This document shows positions 20,284 to 29,603 of a stretch of 50,422 nt of DNA, in pieces. The translations under genes and the position numbers were made by a program. The first letter of the stretch is position 1; each line of letters begins with the position of its first letter. Below the pieces are notes generated by a model, which worked only from the letters and a program-made list of their open reading frames with translations, had not been told where the DNA came from and did no database searches. Origin of the DNA: Acinetobacter sp. N54.MGS-139 (GTDB lineage Bacteria; Pseudomonadota; Gammaproteobacteria; Burkholderiales; Burkholderiaceae_F); the NCBI GenBank assembly GCA_000980495.1, contig LARN01000008.1, positions 1 through 50,422 of the forward strand. Reading direction: 5' to 3'.

Positions 20284-20650
20284 ACCCAAATGTCCGTGCG
20301 GCAGCGGCAAGCCTTATGAAGACTGCTGCGGGCCGCTTCTTGCCGGCTCCCCCGCACCCGATGCGAGGGCGCTTATGTGTTCTCGCTATACGGCTTTCGT
20401 GAAGGAAGACAAGGACTATCTTCTCAGAACCTGGCACGAGAGCACCCGTCCCAAAGAATTAGATTTTGAGCCGCTCCATTGGCGCAGTCTCAAGATTGAG
20501 GCCTTCATGCCTTTATCGGAGATAACGGCACGTGTGAAATTCGTTGCGAAAGCACGAGACGATGCCGGAAATATGATCACTTTGAAAGAAAACAGCCGAT
20601 TTGTAAAAGAAAACGGCCGTTGGTACTACATTGACGGAATCCTTTCATGA
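20267..20650 (+). CDS. ychJ: YchJ/UPF0225 family protein with SEC-C-like zinc motif
   Basis: Function unknown; 127 aa. The N-terminus carries a SEC-C-like zinc cluster, [15 protein letters not shown] (Cys9, 11, 20 and 21), followed by the NTF2-like YchJ middle domain with [29 protein letters not shown] sequence and a final [11 protein letters not shown] prefer the TTG start at 20267, which overlaps the end of typA and has GGAGA 8 bases upstream; the longer frame starts at GTG 20243 without a ribosome site. Its stop overlaps the dusA start (ATGA), so it is part of the same operon. Confidence 0.88.
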   Translation: MARESKPKCPCGSGKPYEDCCGPLLAGSPAPDARALMCSRYTAFVKEDKDYLLRTWHESTRPKELDFEPLHWRSLKIEAFMPLSEITARVKFVAKARDDAGNMITLKENSRFVKENGRWYYIDGILS

Positions 20651-21678
20651 CAGATAATGTTTACGACCCGATCGGGTGGCGCTTTTGTGTCGCACCGATG
20701 CTGGATCTGACAGATCGCCATTGCAGATACTTTCATCGTCTGCTTTCTCATCGTGCTCGACTTTACACCGAGATGGTGACGACCGGAGCGCTGGTTCACG
20801 GCGATGTTCCCCATCATCTTGATTTTTCCGAAGCGGAGCATCGGGTTGCTCTGCAGCTCGGAGGATCCGATCCGAAGGATCTGGCCCACGGTGCTAAGCT
20901 TGCTCAGCAATGGGGATATGACGAAGTTAATCTTAACTGCGGATGTCCGAGCGAACGTGTGCAGAAAGGCTCGTTCGGTGCTTGTTTAATGGCCGAACCC
21001 GGCTTGGTCGCGGATTGCGTTAAAGCCATGCAGGACGCAACTCATCTGCCAGTCACCATCAAACATCGCGTCGGTATTGATGCCAATAATGATTACGGTT
21101 TTGTGCGTGACCTTGTCGGTACGTTATTTAATGCCGGCGTTCGTGTTTTTATTGTTCATGCCCGTAATGCATGGCTGAAGGGATTGTCGCCAAAAGAAAA
21201 CCGTGAAATCCCGCCGCTTCGCAGAGAAGTGGTTTATCAGCTTAAGAAAGATTTTCCGGAAGCGATCATTGTCATTAACGGTGCGCTTCAGGATCTAGGC
21301 GAATGTGAAGCCGAACTCAAACACGTGGACGGCGTTATGCTGGGTCGGGCCGCTTATTACACACCGTGGCTTCTCACTGATGTTGATGCCCGCCTTTACA
21401 ACGACGAACACGCTCCCGTGACGCGCGATCGAGTGATCGACGCCATGGAAGAGTATGTTCGCTTCATTAAGCCGGATGATCATTCTCTGCGGGCCTGCTG
21501 CCGGCATATGCACGGACTGCTGACGGGCTTGGCAGGAGCGAAAGTTTGGCGAAGGACATTAAGCGATACGGCGCTGATCCGAGAGCAGGGTGCCGATATC
21601 TTCCGCTATGCCTACGGCAAAGCCGGTTGGGCGGATGTTGAATCCTTCCCGGATGAGGACAGAGAGTTCTTCTCTTAG
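20647..21678 (+). CDS. dusA: tRNA-dihydrouridine(20/20a) synthase DusA
   Basis: FMN-dependent enzyme that reduces U20/U20a of tRNA, 343 aa. It resembles E. coli DusA rather than DusB or DusC: FCVAPMLDLTDRHCRYFHRLL, LYTEMVTTGALVHGD, VALQLGGSDP, and NLNCGCPSERVQKGSFGACL with catalytic Cys100. Then ARNAWLKGLSPKENREIPPL and HMHGLLTGLAGAKVWRR. The ATG overlaps the ychJ-like stop by four bases. dusA 5' ends are known integration sites for phages in other bacteria; no integrase or att duplication is seen here. Last gene of the rimP operon. Confidence 0.95.
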   Translation: MTDNVYDPIGWRFCVAPMLDLTDRHCRYFHRLLSHRARLYTEMVTTGALVHGDVPHHLDFSEAEHRVALQLGGSDPKDLAHGAKLAQQWGYDEVNLNCGCPSERVQKGSFGACLMAEPGLVADCVKAMQDATHLPVTIKHRVGIDANNDYGFVRDLVGTLFNAGVRVFIVHARNAWLKGLSPKENREIPPLRREVVYQLKKDFPEAIIVINGALQDLGECEAELKHVDGVMLGRAAYYTPWLLTDVDARLYNDEHAPVTRDRVIDAMEEYVRFIKPDDHSLRACCRHMHGLLTGLAGAKVWRRTLSDTALIREQGADIFRYAYGKAGWADVESFPDEDREFFS

Positions 21679-21697
21679 AGAATCCTATTTGATGAAG

Positions 21698-21729
21698 TCC
21701 TGAATTTCACTGCTGAGTTCAGGATTTTT
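21698..21729 (+). terminator. Intrinsic terminator after dusA
   Basis: TCCTGAA and TTCAGGA pair around a 13-base loop and are followed by five T. It ends the long plus-strand operon. Confidence 0.8.
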
Positions 21730-21746
21730 CATTTTTCGAAAAAGAA

Positions 21747-21778
21747 AAAGCCCGAGTCGACAGAGTCAATCGGGCTTT
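21747..21778 (-). terminator. Intrinsic terminator of the minus-strand exported-protein gene
   Basis: AAAGCCCGA and TCGGGCTTT form a 9-bp stem. Read on the minus strand it runs into TTTTTCTTTTTCG. It lies 33 bases past the stop of the gene at 21811-22863. Confidence 0.88.
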
Positions 21779-21810
21779 GGATTAATAGGGGAAAGGGTCC
21801 CTTTTCTTAA

Positions 21811-22863
21811 TTATTTAGCGGCTTTAAGAATAGCCTCAGCAGCTGTTGTGTTGAAGAAGAAGCGACGGCTTTCAAGCGTTGTTCCTTTGGCGAAGAATTT
21901 GCCCGGACGGAAAATCTTGTCGCCTTTGCCCGGGGCAACGAAAGCCATCTTAGAGACACCGCTTTCGTGCTCTTCAATACCGTATTCGGCAGGCGTGACT
22001 TCCTTCGGCATAGTCAGCACGACAGCCTGAGAGCGACCGTTGTTGACAACGTTCCATTTGCCGGTGGCGACGGCAGCTTCCCCGGTCGGAGTGCAGAACA
22101 TGGTTTCTCTCTTAACCGGAGTAACGCGGAAAGTGCCGCTGACGGCTTTAGGAGTGGCGTTATCAAACATAATGCCGTAGGCGTGTCCGGAGACGCGTTT
22201 GAGGCAGAAAGGAATAGAGGAGAAATTCTTCAGGAGTTCTTCGCTGGTGGTTGCGCTGGTGAAGTTCTGGTTAACCGGAATGACCATTTCATTATTCAGG
22301 AGAGTCGTGTCGGCCTTGTAGGCAATTGAGCCGGCAGGGAAGACTGCATTGCCGACTTTTTCAGCTTCGGCAAGAGGCTGACCCTTGCGGTTCTTTAGGA
22401 ATTCGGCCATTTTTAAGCCGCTGACGTCAAAGGCGCGAAGTTTCAGGCCGATCTGAACCGGGGCTTTGCCTGCACCGAACTTAAGAAGAGCCGAGCCGTT
22501 CTTTTCAAATACGACGCTGGTCGGCTGGAAAAGAGAGATCTTTTCTGTCTTAGTGGCAACATATCCGGCGTCTGTCTGGGCCGGGATCAGCCCGAGGTCG
22601 CCTCTGTCTTGTTTCAGTAAAAGCGGTGCGGCCCCGCGGCGCGGTTTTTTCCCTTCAACGACAGACCAGGCGGAAGTGTCTTTACCGTCAATCACCCAAA
22701 CCGGATGATTTTTCATGATCTCCTGAGTTGTCGCAGAAAGAGCAACGGGTTCTTTTGTTGAGCTCGAGAACAGGTTGTCAAAGAAGCTCGCATGGCTCAG
22801 GGAGCAGACGGAAACGAGAGACAAAGCAACAGCTGAATGAGCAGTAATAGATTTCAAATTCAC
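21811..22863 (-). CDS. Exported protein of unknown function
   Basis: I do not recognise this 350-aa protein. It has a Sec signal peptide (MNLKSITAHSAVALSLVSVCS, cleavage near SHA-SF) and no later membrane segment, so it should be periplasmic or outer-membrane attached. The mature part is mixed alpha/beta with several repeated-feeling beta stretches (SAWSVVEGKKPRRGAAPLLL, TGKWNVVNNGRSQAVVLTMP) and only two cysteines (in PFCLKRVSG and TMFCTPTG), which could form a disulfide. Single gene, divergent from the phosphate transporter with 278 bases between them; co-regulation with phosphate is possible but not shown. A terminator follows. Confidence 0.85.
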   Translation of the reverse strand: MNLKSITAHSAVALSLVSVCSLSHASFFDNLFSSSTKEPVALSATTQEIMKNHPVWVIDGKDTSAWSVVEGKKPRRGAAPLLLKQDRGDLGLIPAQTDAGYVATKTEKISLFQPTSVVFEKNGSALLKFGAGKAPVQIGLKLRAFDVSGLKMAEFLKNRKGQPLAEAEKVGNAVFPAGSIAYKADTTLLNNEMVIPVNQNFTSATTSEELLKNFSSIPFCLKRVSGHAYGIMFDNATPKAVSGTFRVTPVKRETMFCTPTGEAAVATGKWNVVNNGRSQAVVLTMPKEVTPAEYGIEEHESGVSKMAFVAPGKGDKIFRPGKFFAKGTTLESRRFFFNTTAAEAILKAAK

Positions 22864-23072
22864 AGTAACCTCTTTAGAAATTGCTCTTACAAATTTTGAA
22901 CAAAGGAATGCTAACTCAAAAATGTATAGAGGTTGATACTAATACATAGAGTTTTGCATCCTCGGAAATGGTTACTTAACTCGCCTAGATTGGGGAGGTA
23001 TTCCATGATAGTACCCATTATTTAGTCCGTTAATTAGATGTACGCTGAAGAGTAGGGGAAATGCTGAGTTTT

Positions 23073-23106
23073 GTGTCATCCGCTCGTCACATTCACCCTC
23101 TAGAAT
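23073..23106 (+). promoter_or_regulatory. Probable Pho box and PhoB-dependent promoter of the phosphate transporter
   Basis: GTGTCAT (23073-23079) and TCGTCAC (23084-23090) match the two 7-bp Pho-box half-sites (consensus CTGTCAT) at 6/7 and 5/7 with the canonical 4-base spacer. A -10 box TAGAAT lies at 23101-23106, exactly 10 bases after the box, the spacing of PhoB-activated promoters that lack a -35. The transporter starts at 23142. Confidence 0.65.
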
Positions 23107-23141
23107 CCGCCATTGTTTTTTTATAAAGATAACCATCTATC

Positions 23142-25442
23142 ATGGATACATTTCTCACGTGCACGATGGTCTTTCTGATGCTCCTGGCAAGTTTTAACTT
23201 GTTCGTGGGCGTCAGCAACGACGCCGTGAACTTCCTGGGTTCTGCACTGGGCTCTAAAAGCGCCCGATATAACATCGTTATGGGTGTTGCTGCCGCGGGT
23301 GTGCTTTTAGGCTGCTCCTTCTCAAGCGGAATGATGGAAATTGTGAGAAGCGGGATTTTTAATCCGCAGCTCTTTACCTATTGGGATGTCATGCTCATCT
23401 TTTTTGCGGTGATGCTGACAGATGTTCTTCTTTTGGATACCTTTAATTCTCTCGGTCTTCCTACTTCGACCACGGTATCTATCGTTTTCGAGCTTCTCGG
23501 TGCTTCTGTGGTTTCCGCCGCTTACAAGCTGTGGGTGTCGACCGGAACCATCGTCGGTCTCGGCGCCTACATCAACAACGAAAAAGCCCTTTCGATCATC
23601 ATCGGTATCTTGGCCTCGGTAGTGATCGCTTTCACCTTCGGAACAATCATTCAATGGCTGATCCGTTACCTTTTCACGTTCCGTTATCAGAAAGTCTATC
23701 GTTACGTCGGCGGCGTTTACTCCGGCCTTTGCCTGACGGCAATTTTTTACTTCCTGATCGTCAAGGGGGCAAAGGGCGCATCTTTCATGACGCCGGAATT
23801 GATTGCCTGGCTGGATGCTAATACCGAAACTCTTATGTGGAGTTTCTTCCTGACAATCACCGTCGTTTTCCAGATCCTGATCTGGTTCTGGAACTTTAAT
23901 GCACTTCGCATCGTTATTTTAGCCGGTACCTTCGCTTTGGCCTTTGCTTTCGCAGGCAACGACTTAGTGAACTTCGTCGGTGTGCCTTTGGCTGCAATGC
24001 AAAGTGCCGGCATAGCTGCTTCTGCTGAAGCTGCGAATCCCGCTCTGACGCCTACCACGCTGTATATGGGCGCCCTCAAGGAGTCTGTTGTCACTCCGAC
24101 GATTTGGCTCATCATCTCCGGTCTAATCATGGTTTGCACGCTTTGGTTTAGTCCGAAAGCTCAGCGTGTCGTCCAGACTGCAATTAATTTATCCGCCAGC
24201 GAACGCAGTGAAAAAGAACAATTCGGATCTACTGTCGGTGCTCGTGTTTTGGTTCGTTCCGGTCTCGGAATTAACCGAATCATCAATCAGATTCTTCCGC
24301 GCTCAGTACTGAATAGTATCGACAACCATTTTGAGAAACCTCGTCTTAAGAAAGGAGAGGTTCCTCTGCCGTTTGACCAAGTTCGTGCTTCCGTCAATCT
24401 CGTACTCGCCAGTATCTTGATTGCTACGGCTACCAGCATGAAACTTCCGCTTTCGACGACTTACGTTACTTTCATGGTTGCCATGGGTAGTTCTTTGGCA
24501 GACGGTGCGTGGGACAGAGAGACTGCTGTTTACCGAATTTCCGGTGTAATGGCGGTGATCAGCGGCTGGTTCCTGACCGCTTTTACGGCCTTTATTGCTG
24601 CCGGTATTGCGGTTCTCCTTTGCATTTGGTTCGGGCCGATCTTTATGGTGATCGGTGGTGTTTGTGTCGTTGCACTCCTGATCCGTTCCAACTTCTTCAG
24701 CAAAGACAAGAAAGTCGAAGCAATGGAAGATTTTGAAGCAGGCCTGTCCAAAGAAGAGCTGCGTAAGCGCTTTAACGCTGCGATTGACCGCAACTTGAAG
24801 CAGACAATTGACATCTTCTCGAACACCACAATGAACTTCCTTTCGGAAGACTATTCGGCGGTGAAGAAAGGCAAACTCGAGGCCCAGGAGCTTTTAGACC
24901 ATATCTCCCTGCTTCGAAGCCAGTACTATCTCATGATCAGTCACGGTCAGGGCGCCGGCAAAGACTACGACGCGCGTAACTACTATTACCGCACCTTCTC
25001 AAACGTCAAAGATGTTGCCCAAGACCTCCGCAACACGGTAAATCAGATGGAGCAGCATTTGGCAAACAGCCACTCGGTCTTCAAAGGTCAGCTCAGAGCC
25101 AATTTGCTGAAGGCAGTTGATGCGTTGTCGAATTTCCAAAAATCTCTGTCTGAGTACGTGATGAACGGTTCGACAACTGACGAAGTGCTTCTTCGCTTGT
25201 CTAATACGAACCTTGAGGAAGTCAATGCGTTCCAGCTTGAACTGATGAAAGAAATCGAAGTCAATAAGATGCCTCTTCATCGTTCGGAACTGTACTTGTC
25301 CATCCTCCAGCTTTATCGCGAAATCATCAATCGCTACACCGTTATTGTCCTTCTGCAGCGTGAACTGAACTTCATGCTTTCGGAAAAACAAGAGGACGAG
25401 CATGCAGCTGAGGCTCCTGCAGAGCCTCAGCCTCAGCATTAA
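23142..25442 (+). CDS. PiT-family inorganic phosphate transporter with PhoU-like C-terminal domain
   Basis: Proton- or metal-phosphate-coupled symporter of 766 aa, much longer than E. coli PitA (499). The PiT signatures are present twice, as expected: FNLFVGVSNDAVNFLGSALG near the N-terminus and FAFAGNDLVNFVGVPLA in the middle, with conserved GLPTSTTVS and LPLSTTYVTFMVAMGSSLAD. About 10-12 hydrophobic segments end near residue 525. Residues about 545-766 are a soluble helical region (KKGKLEAQELLDHISLLR, LRNTVNQMEQHL) resembling PhoU, a regulator of phosphate transport. The start ATG has a poor ribosome site. A Pho box at 23073-23090 suggests induction by phosphate starvation. Confidence 0.92.
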   Translation: MDTFLTCTMVFLMLLASFNLFVGVSNDAVNFLGSALGSKSARYNIVMGVAAAGVLLGCSFSSGMMEIVRSGIFNPQLFTYWDVMLIFFAVMLTDVLLLDTFNSLGLPTSTTVSIVFELLGASVVSAAYKLWVSTGTIVGLGAYINNEKALSIIIGILASVVIAFTFGTIIQWLIRYLFTFRYQKVYRYVGGVYSGLCLTAIFYFLIVKGAKGASFMTPELIAWLDANTETLMWSFFLTITVVFQILIWFWNFNALRIVILAGTFALAFAFAGNDLVNFVGVPLAAMQSAGIAASAEAANPALTPTTLYMGALKESVVTPTIWLIISGLIMVCTLWFSPKAQRVVQTAINLSASERSEKEQFGSTVGARVLVRSGLGINRIINQILPRSVLNSIDNHFEKPRLKKGEVPLPFDQVRASVNLVLASILIATATSMKLPLSTTYVTFMVAMGSSLADGAWDRETAVYRISGVMAVISGWFLTAFTAFIAAGIAVLLCIWFGPIFMVIGGVCVVALLIRSNFFSKDKKVEAMEDFEAGLSKEELRKRFNAAIDRNLKQTIDIFSNTTMNFLSEDYSAVKKGKLEAQELLDHISLLRSQYYLMISHGQGAGKDYDARNYYYRTFSNVKDVAQDLRNTVNQMEQHLANSHSVFKGQLRANLLKAVDALSNFQKSLSEYVMNGSTTDEVLLRLSNTNLEEVNAFQLELMKEIEVNKMPLHRSELYLSILQLYREIINRYTVIVLLQRELNFMLSEKQEDEHAAEAPAEPQPQH

Positions 25443-25465
25443 GTGAACCGTTAATTGGCGCTAAC

Positions 25466-25500
25466 AGCGGGTTGTTCTTCGGGACGCCCGCTAAATTTTT
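25466..25500 (+). terminator. Probable terminator after the phosphate transporter
   Basis: AGCGGG and CCCGCT pair around an internal GTTC/GGAC helix and are followed by AAATTTTT. It separates the transporter from the tautomerase. Confidence 0.65.
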
Positions 25501-25526
25501 GCCTGCTGAACTCCTATCCGGAAGCG

Positions 25527-25555
25527 TTGACCGCCGTCTGTTCGGCTTGTACATT
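25527..25555 (+). promoter_or_regulatory. Sigma-70-type promoter of the tautomerase gene
   Basis: TTGACC (25527-25532, 5/6 to consensus) and TACATT (25550-25555, 4/6) are separated by 17 bases, 29 bases before the ATG at 25585. Confidence 0.6.
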
Positions 25556-25584
25556 GAAAGTATCGTTTCCTTAGGAGCTGCGCT

Positions 25585-25797
25585 ATGCCTTTCGTACGCA
25601 TTTGTGTTACCGGCGATGAAGAACGCCCGACACCGGAACAAAAGAGAGAACTTATTTCCGGAGTGACAAAACTCGTCGGTGACGTGCTCGGTAAGAATAC
25701 CTCAAACATGGTCGTCATCATCGACGAGATCCCGATGGAAAACTACGGGATCGGGGGCAAGACCGTCAGAGAACGCCGAAAAGAACAACAGAAATAA
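25585..25797 (+). CDS. 4-oxalocrotonate tautomerase family protein
   Basis: Small tautomerase-superfamily protein of 70 aa with the catalytic N-terminal proline (MPFVRICVTG, Pro1 after Met removal). The family pattern RPTPEQKRELISGVTKLVGDVLG and the C-terminal IDEIPMENYGIGGKT are clear; Arg13 aligns with the catalytic Arg11 of 4-OT after a short insertion. The substrate is unknown: no aromatic-degradation genes are near. AGGAG lies 7 bases before the ATG. It has its own promoter and a terminator shared with rne. Confidence 0.92.
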   Translation: MPFVRICVTGDEERPTPEQKRELISGVTKLVGDVLGKNTSNMVVIIDEIPMENYGIGGKTVRERRKEQQK

Positions 25798-25808
25798 GCG
25801 ACAAAAGA

Positions 25809-25842
25809 AAAACCGAACCGGTCGCAAGACCGATTCGGTTTT
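25809..25842. terminator. Bidirectional terminator between the tautomerase and rne
   Basis: AAAACCGAACCGGTC pairs with GACCGATTCGGTTTT (one mismatch) around GCAA. The minus strand continues in TTTTTCTTTT and the plus strand in TTTTATT, so both convergent genes can end here. Confidence 0.93.
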
Positions 25843-25862
25843 ATTACATCCGATAAGTCGGA

Positions 25863-28800
25863 TTACTCTTTCTTCGTCTGAACGAGTTCAAGCGGCGCAG
25901 AGTCCTCCTGGATAACACGCTTGATGCGTTTGCGACCGAGTTTAGGCTTAGGAGCCTCTTCTCTGACAGGAACGTCTTTTTTCGTGGTTCCGACGAGCTC
26001 AAGACCTGCTTTTTCAAGCATCGGCTTCAGATCGACCGGTTTGTCGTTGGAAACAGCTTCCATCTGAGCTTTTACCGGAGCGTCCGATTCGACCTGCTTG
26101 GTTTCTACGGGTTTAACTTCGGCCGGTTTAACGACGGTCTTCTCTGTCACAACAGGCTTAACATCCTCAGTCTTCGCCTGATCGGCCTTAGGAGCATCCT
26201 TAGGAGCTTCTTTTACGGCTTCTGCTTTAGGAGCGGCGGAACTAACGGCCTGAACCTCGGAGTCGTGGCTTTCCACCTTGGTCACAAAATCAGCTGCCGG
26301 TTTACGAGGTGCTCTTTCACGTCTCGGACGAGCATGTTTGGGAGTTTCTTCCGTAAGATGCAGTTGGTTTGTATCTACGCGAGGCATATGTTCGTCGGCG
26401 TGAATAGCAGCCGCATTCACTTGAGGAACGGCATGTTCGCTCATCACAACGTCTTCAATAGCAGCAACGACTGGAGATACATGTGCCAGCGGCACAACAG
26501 ATCTTGCGGCTCGCGGTTCTCTGTCGCCTCTGTCCTTGCGCAGGCGGCGGGCTCTGCGAGTACGAGGACGCTGTTCTGTGGCGTTGGACTGAGATTCAAC
26601 GGACGGCACAACACGAACTGCTGTTTCGATGATTTCTTCAACGGTTTCTGCCGGAGCTTTCTTTTCTTCGACCTGGATAGCCGGAGTTTCAACAGCGGCA
26701 GGTGTCGGAGTCGGAGCTGGTTTTTCAGCCTGCGGCTGAACCTGGACGGCTTCGACGGGTGCCGGAACGTTCTGTTTTTCAACAGGTTTTACTGCTTCTT
26801 CAACAGCTGCCGGAGCCTGAACGGGCTTAGCACTTCTTTTATCCTGTAAAGCGCTGTTTTCCTTCAAAGCCTTGCGAGTACGTTCGATTCTTTCAGGCTT
26901 TTCTGTCTTTTCGACAGCGGCCGGACGAACGGCAGGAACATTCTTGGCTTTTTCAACCGTCTCTTTCTGGCGTCTGTCTTCAGTCTTGGTCGGTTTTACC
27001 TGACGCGGCTGTTTGGGCGCGCGCTCAACTTTTTCCTGTTTGGCGACAGGCGTACGTGTCTTACGCTGATCGTCTCTTTCCTGACGACGATTCTTACGCT
27101 CGCCGCGCTCTTTTCTGACGGAAGATTTGTCGCCGCGGCTGGAATTGTTCTTGGCTTCTTCTTTCTCTTCAGCTTCAGAATTTCCGGTGAAGAAAGCAAG
27201 AATCTTCTGGAAGAAGCTCTTTTCTTTCTTGGCAGGTTCTTTGGAAGGTTTGGCAGGCTCAACGTGCTTCGGAGCGTCTTCTCTGACGGGCAGGCCTTTG
27301 ATGACAGGGATCTGACGAGGCTTAGTAGAAGGCGCGACGTTCTGAGCTCTGGAGTAAGGAGCTTCGGGCTCAGGAGCAAGCTCTTCCACGCGCTTGTAGC
27401 TCGGAGCACCTTCTGTCAGCAGCTGATCTTCGGTGCGAAGGCGTTCGATCTGATAATGCGGTGTTTCGAGCGTCTTGTTCGGGATCAGGATGACTTCAAT
27501 GTGGTGACGATGTTCGATCTTGGCGATGTCGTCGCGTTTTTCGTTCAGCAGGTACGTTGCAACATCGACCGGAACCTGGGCCTGAAGAGCAGTGGTGCCG
27601 TCTTTGAGCGCTTCTTCCTGGAGAATACGAAGCACTTGAATCGCACTGGATTCGGTGTCACGAATAGCGCCGATACCGTTGCAGCGCGGGCAGGTGATGT
27701 GGCTGCCTTCGTACAGAGACGGACGAAGTCTCTGGCGGGAGAGTTCCAACAAGCCGAAGCGGGAAATCTTGGCGATCTGGACGCGGGCTCTGTCGTGACG
27801 AATAGCTTCTTTGATGCGCTGTTCGATAGCACGCTGATGGGCCGGATCTTCCATATCGATGAAGTCGATGACGATCAAGCCGCCGAGGTCACGCAGACGC
27901 ATCTGACGCGCAACTTCTTCAGCAGCTTCTTCATTGGTGTGGAAGGCAGTGGCTTCGATGTCTCCGCCGGCGGTGGCGCGGGCGGAGTTAACGTCGATGG
28001 CAACCAGAGCTTCAGTGTGGTCGATCACAATCGAGCCGCCCGAGGGGAGGGGAACGGTTCTGGAGTAGGCCGTTTCGATCTGATTTTCGATCTGGAAGCG
28101 GGAGAATAGGGGCACATCGTCCGCGTAGCGCTTGACACGGTTGATCATGTCAGGCATGACGTGGCCCATGAACTGCTTAGCCTGTTCGTAGATGTCGTCG
28201 GTGTCAACGAGAATTTCAGCGATGTCCGGCTGGAAGTAGTCGCGGATCGCGCGAATCACGAGATTGCTTTCTTCAACGATCAGGAAGGGGGCCGGATTCA
28301 CGCGTTCGTATTTCTGGCCGAGAGGACCGATGGGAGCGGTGACGAAGTTGCCTTCGGTGTCTTCATACTGCGGTGTGGCAGCTTCAACAATGGCCTGCCA
28401 GAGCTGGAGAAGGTAATCAAAGTCCCATTTGAGTTCTTCGACCGTACGGCCGATACCAGCGGTACGAGCGATGAGGCTCATGCCTTTCGGTGTCGGGAGC
28501 TTGGACATGTTTTCACGAAGCTCTTCGCGTTCTTCGCCTTCGATACGACGGCTGACACCGCCTCCGCGAGGATTGTTCGGCATAAGGACGAGGTAGCGAC
28601 CGGCCAAGGAAATGAAAGTGGTCAGTGCCGCACCCTTGTTGCCGCGTTCTTCTTTTTCAACCTGAACGATGAGCTCGGTTCCTTCGGAGAGTGCTTCTTT
28701 GATGGTCGCAGTGCGAACATCAACACCTTCTTTGAAGTAAGAACGGGAAATTTCTTTAAAAGGGAGAAAACCGTGGCGTTCTTCGCCGTAATCGACGAAA

Positions 28801-28967
28801 CATGCTTCCAAAGACGGTTCAATACGGGTGATTACGCCTTTGTAGATATTGGACTTTCTCTGCTGACGTTCGGAAGACTCGATATCAATATCAATGAGCT
28901 TCTGACCTTCAACAATAGCGACACGCAGCTCCTCAGCATGCGTGGCGTTAAATAACATGCGCTTCAT
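25863..28967 (-). CDS. rne: Ribonuclease E
   Basis: Main endoribonuclease of mRNA decay and of rRNA and tRNA processing, 1034 aa (E. coli 1061). It starts [21 protein letters not shown] at 28967, the family start, with AGGAG 6 bases upstream; the frame extending to 28985 is not needed. Domains: S1 (about 35-120), 5'-sensor/RNase H region, DNase I-like catalytic part with metal ligands in VAIDVNSAR and [12 protein letters not shown], and the zinc-link CPRCNG that holds the tetramer. From about residue 520 the C-terminal half is disordered, rich in Lys, Glu, Pro and Val, with arginine-rich RNA-binding stretches ([10 protein letters not shown]) as in degradosome scaffolds. The partner-binding segments are not identifiable. 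Confidence 0.97.
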   Translation of the reverse strand: MKRMLFNATHAEELRVAIVEGQKLIDIDIESSERQQRKSNIYKGVITRIEPSLEACFVDYGEERHGFLPFKEISRSYFKEGVDVRTATIKEALSEGTELIVQVEKEERGNKGAALTTFISLAGRYLVLMPNNPRGGGVSRRIEGEEREELRENMSKLPTPKGMSLIARTAGIGRTVEELKWDFDYLLQLWQAIVEAATPQYEDTEGNFVTAPIGPLGQKYERVNPAPFLIVEESNLVIRAIRDYFQPDIAEILVDTDDIYEQAKQFMGHVMPDMINRVKRYADDVPLFSRFQIENQIETAYSRTVPLPSGGSIVIDHTEALVAIDVNSARATAGGDIEATAFHTNEEAAEEVARQMRLRDLGGLIVIDFIDMEDPAHQRAIEQRIKEAIRHDRARVQIAKISRFGLLELSRQRLRPSLYEGSHITCPRCNGIGAIRDTESSAIQVLRILQEEALKDGTTALQAQVPVDVATYLLNEKRDDIAKIEHRHHIEVILIPNKTLETPHYQIERLRTEDQLLTEGAPSYKRVEELAPEPEAPYSRAQNVAPSTKPRQIPVIKGLPVREDAPKHVEPAKPSKEPAKKEKSFFQKILAFFTGNSEAEEKEEAKNNSSRGDKSSVRKERGERKNRRQERDDQRKTRTPVAKQEKVERAPKQPRQVKPTKTEDRRQKETVEKAKNVPAVRPAAVEKTEKPERIERTRKALKENSALQDKRSAKPVQAPAAVEEAVKPVEKQNVPAPVEAVQVQPQAEKPAPTPTPAAVETPAIQVEEKKAPAETVEEIIETAVRVVPSVESQSNATEQRPRTRRARRLRKDRGDREPRAARSVVPLAHVSPVVAAIEDVVMSEHAVPQVNAAAIHADEHMPRVDTNQLHLTEETPKHARPRRERAPRKPAADFVTKVESHDSEVQAVSSAAPKAEAVKEAPKDAPKADQAKTEDVKPVVTEKTVVKPAEVKPVETKQVESDAPVKAQMEAVSNDKPVDLKPMLEKAGLELVGTTKKDVPVREEAPKPKLGRKRIKRVIQEDSAPLELVQTKKE

Positions 28968-29603
28968 CAAGCACTCCTCAGTCACTGACGCGGACCATAG
29001 GCGTGCCGTAGAGAAAAGATATCAAACAGGTTCCGGAACAAGTGGAACGGGCAAAGGAATCTCCCTGAGTGAATCGCGGAAATTGTCCGCAGGAGGCTTT
29101 ATAAAATCGAGAGAGGAGACCGCAGTGCAGGCACAATTATCCCTTCCCGTTAGGCAGGAATAGGCAGGCCGATCGAAACAGCGGAGGTAAGCCACTCTCT
29201 TTTTTCCAATACTTTTGCTGCACGAGTGCAGCATGTGTTCCAAAATTTGTGCGCGCATCAACCGGATGCTGCGCCCCGTGTTAATAAAAATTCTTTACAG
29301 CAAATGACCCGAAGGCCATTGGCGAGCTGCGACGATTCGAAAATCGGAGCACCGCCTATCATTCATTACAAAATCTCCTGCCGGCATCGTTGCGAAAAAC
29401 GATGTTTAGCGTGTTCCGTTCATCATCGGTCAGCTCAAGCGGAGAGACCCTAGAATCGGTACGCATCGCATTCCGTTTGTCGTCAAAAGATTACAATCGG
29501 CGGAGGTCATTGAGAACAGTTGAACCGACAGATTTCAGACGCGCAAACCTGCGGCGCCGAGTTGTTCTGACGGTCAAACCTCTCGCACAGGATTTTAGAA
29601 CAA
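28968..29603 (-). promoter_or_regulatory. Long rne 5' leader and divergent rne-rluC spacer with hairpins
   Basis: This 636-base stretch has no supported gene. Inverted repeats: GTTCC/GGAAC at 29030-29048; the perfect GCTGCAC/GTGCAGC at 29217-29232; GCGCGCATC with GATGC-T-GCGC at 29251-29274; CATCGTT/AACGATG at 29385-29404. In E. coli the rne leader is about 360 nt and its hairpins mediate RNase E autoregulation; the divergent rluC layout is the same. I infer a comparable autoregulatory leader on the minus strand. Promoters for both genes must lie here but I cannot place them. Confidence 0.5.

Noticed and set aside
20647..20700. Phage or island attachment site at the dusA 5' end
   Set aside because: No integrase, direct repeat or foreign block next to it.
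23005..23025. Six-codon ORF (MIVPII) with a GGGGAGG ribosome site
   Set aside because: It lies upstream of the likely Pho promoter, so it would not be in that transcript; probably chance.
27264..28109. 281-codon open frame antisense to rne
   Set aside because: Shadow of the conserved RNase E catalytic region.
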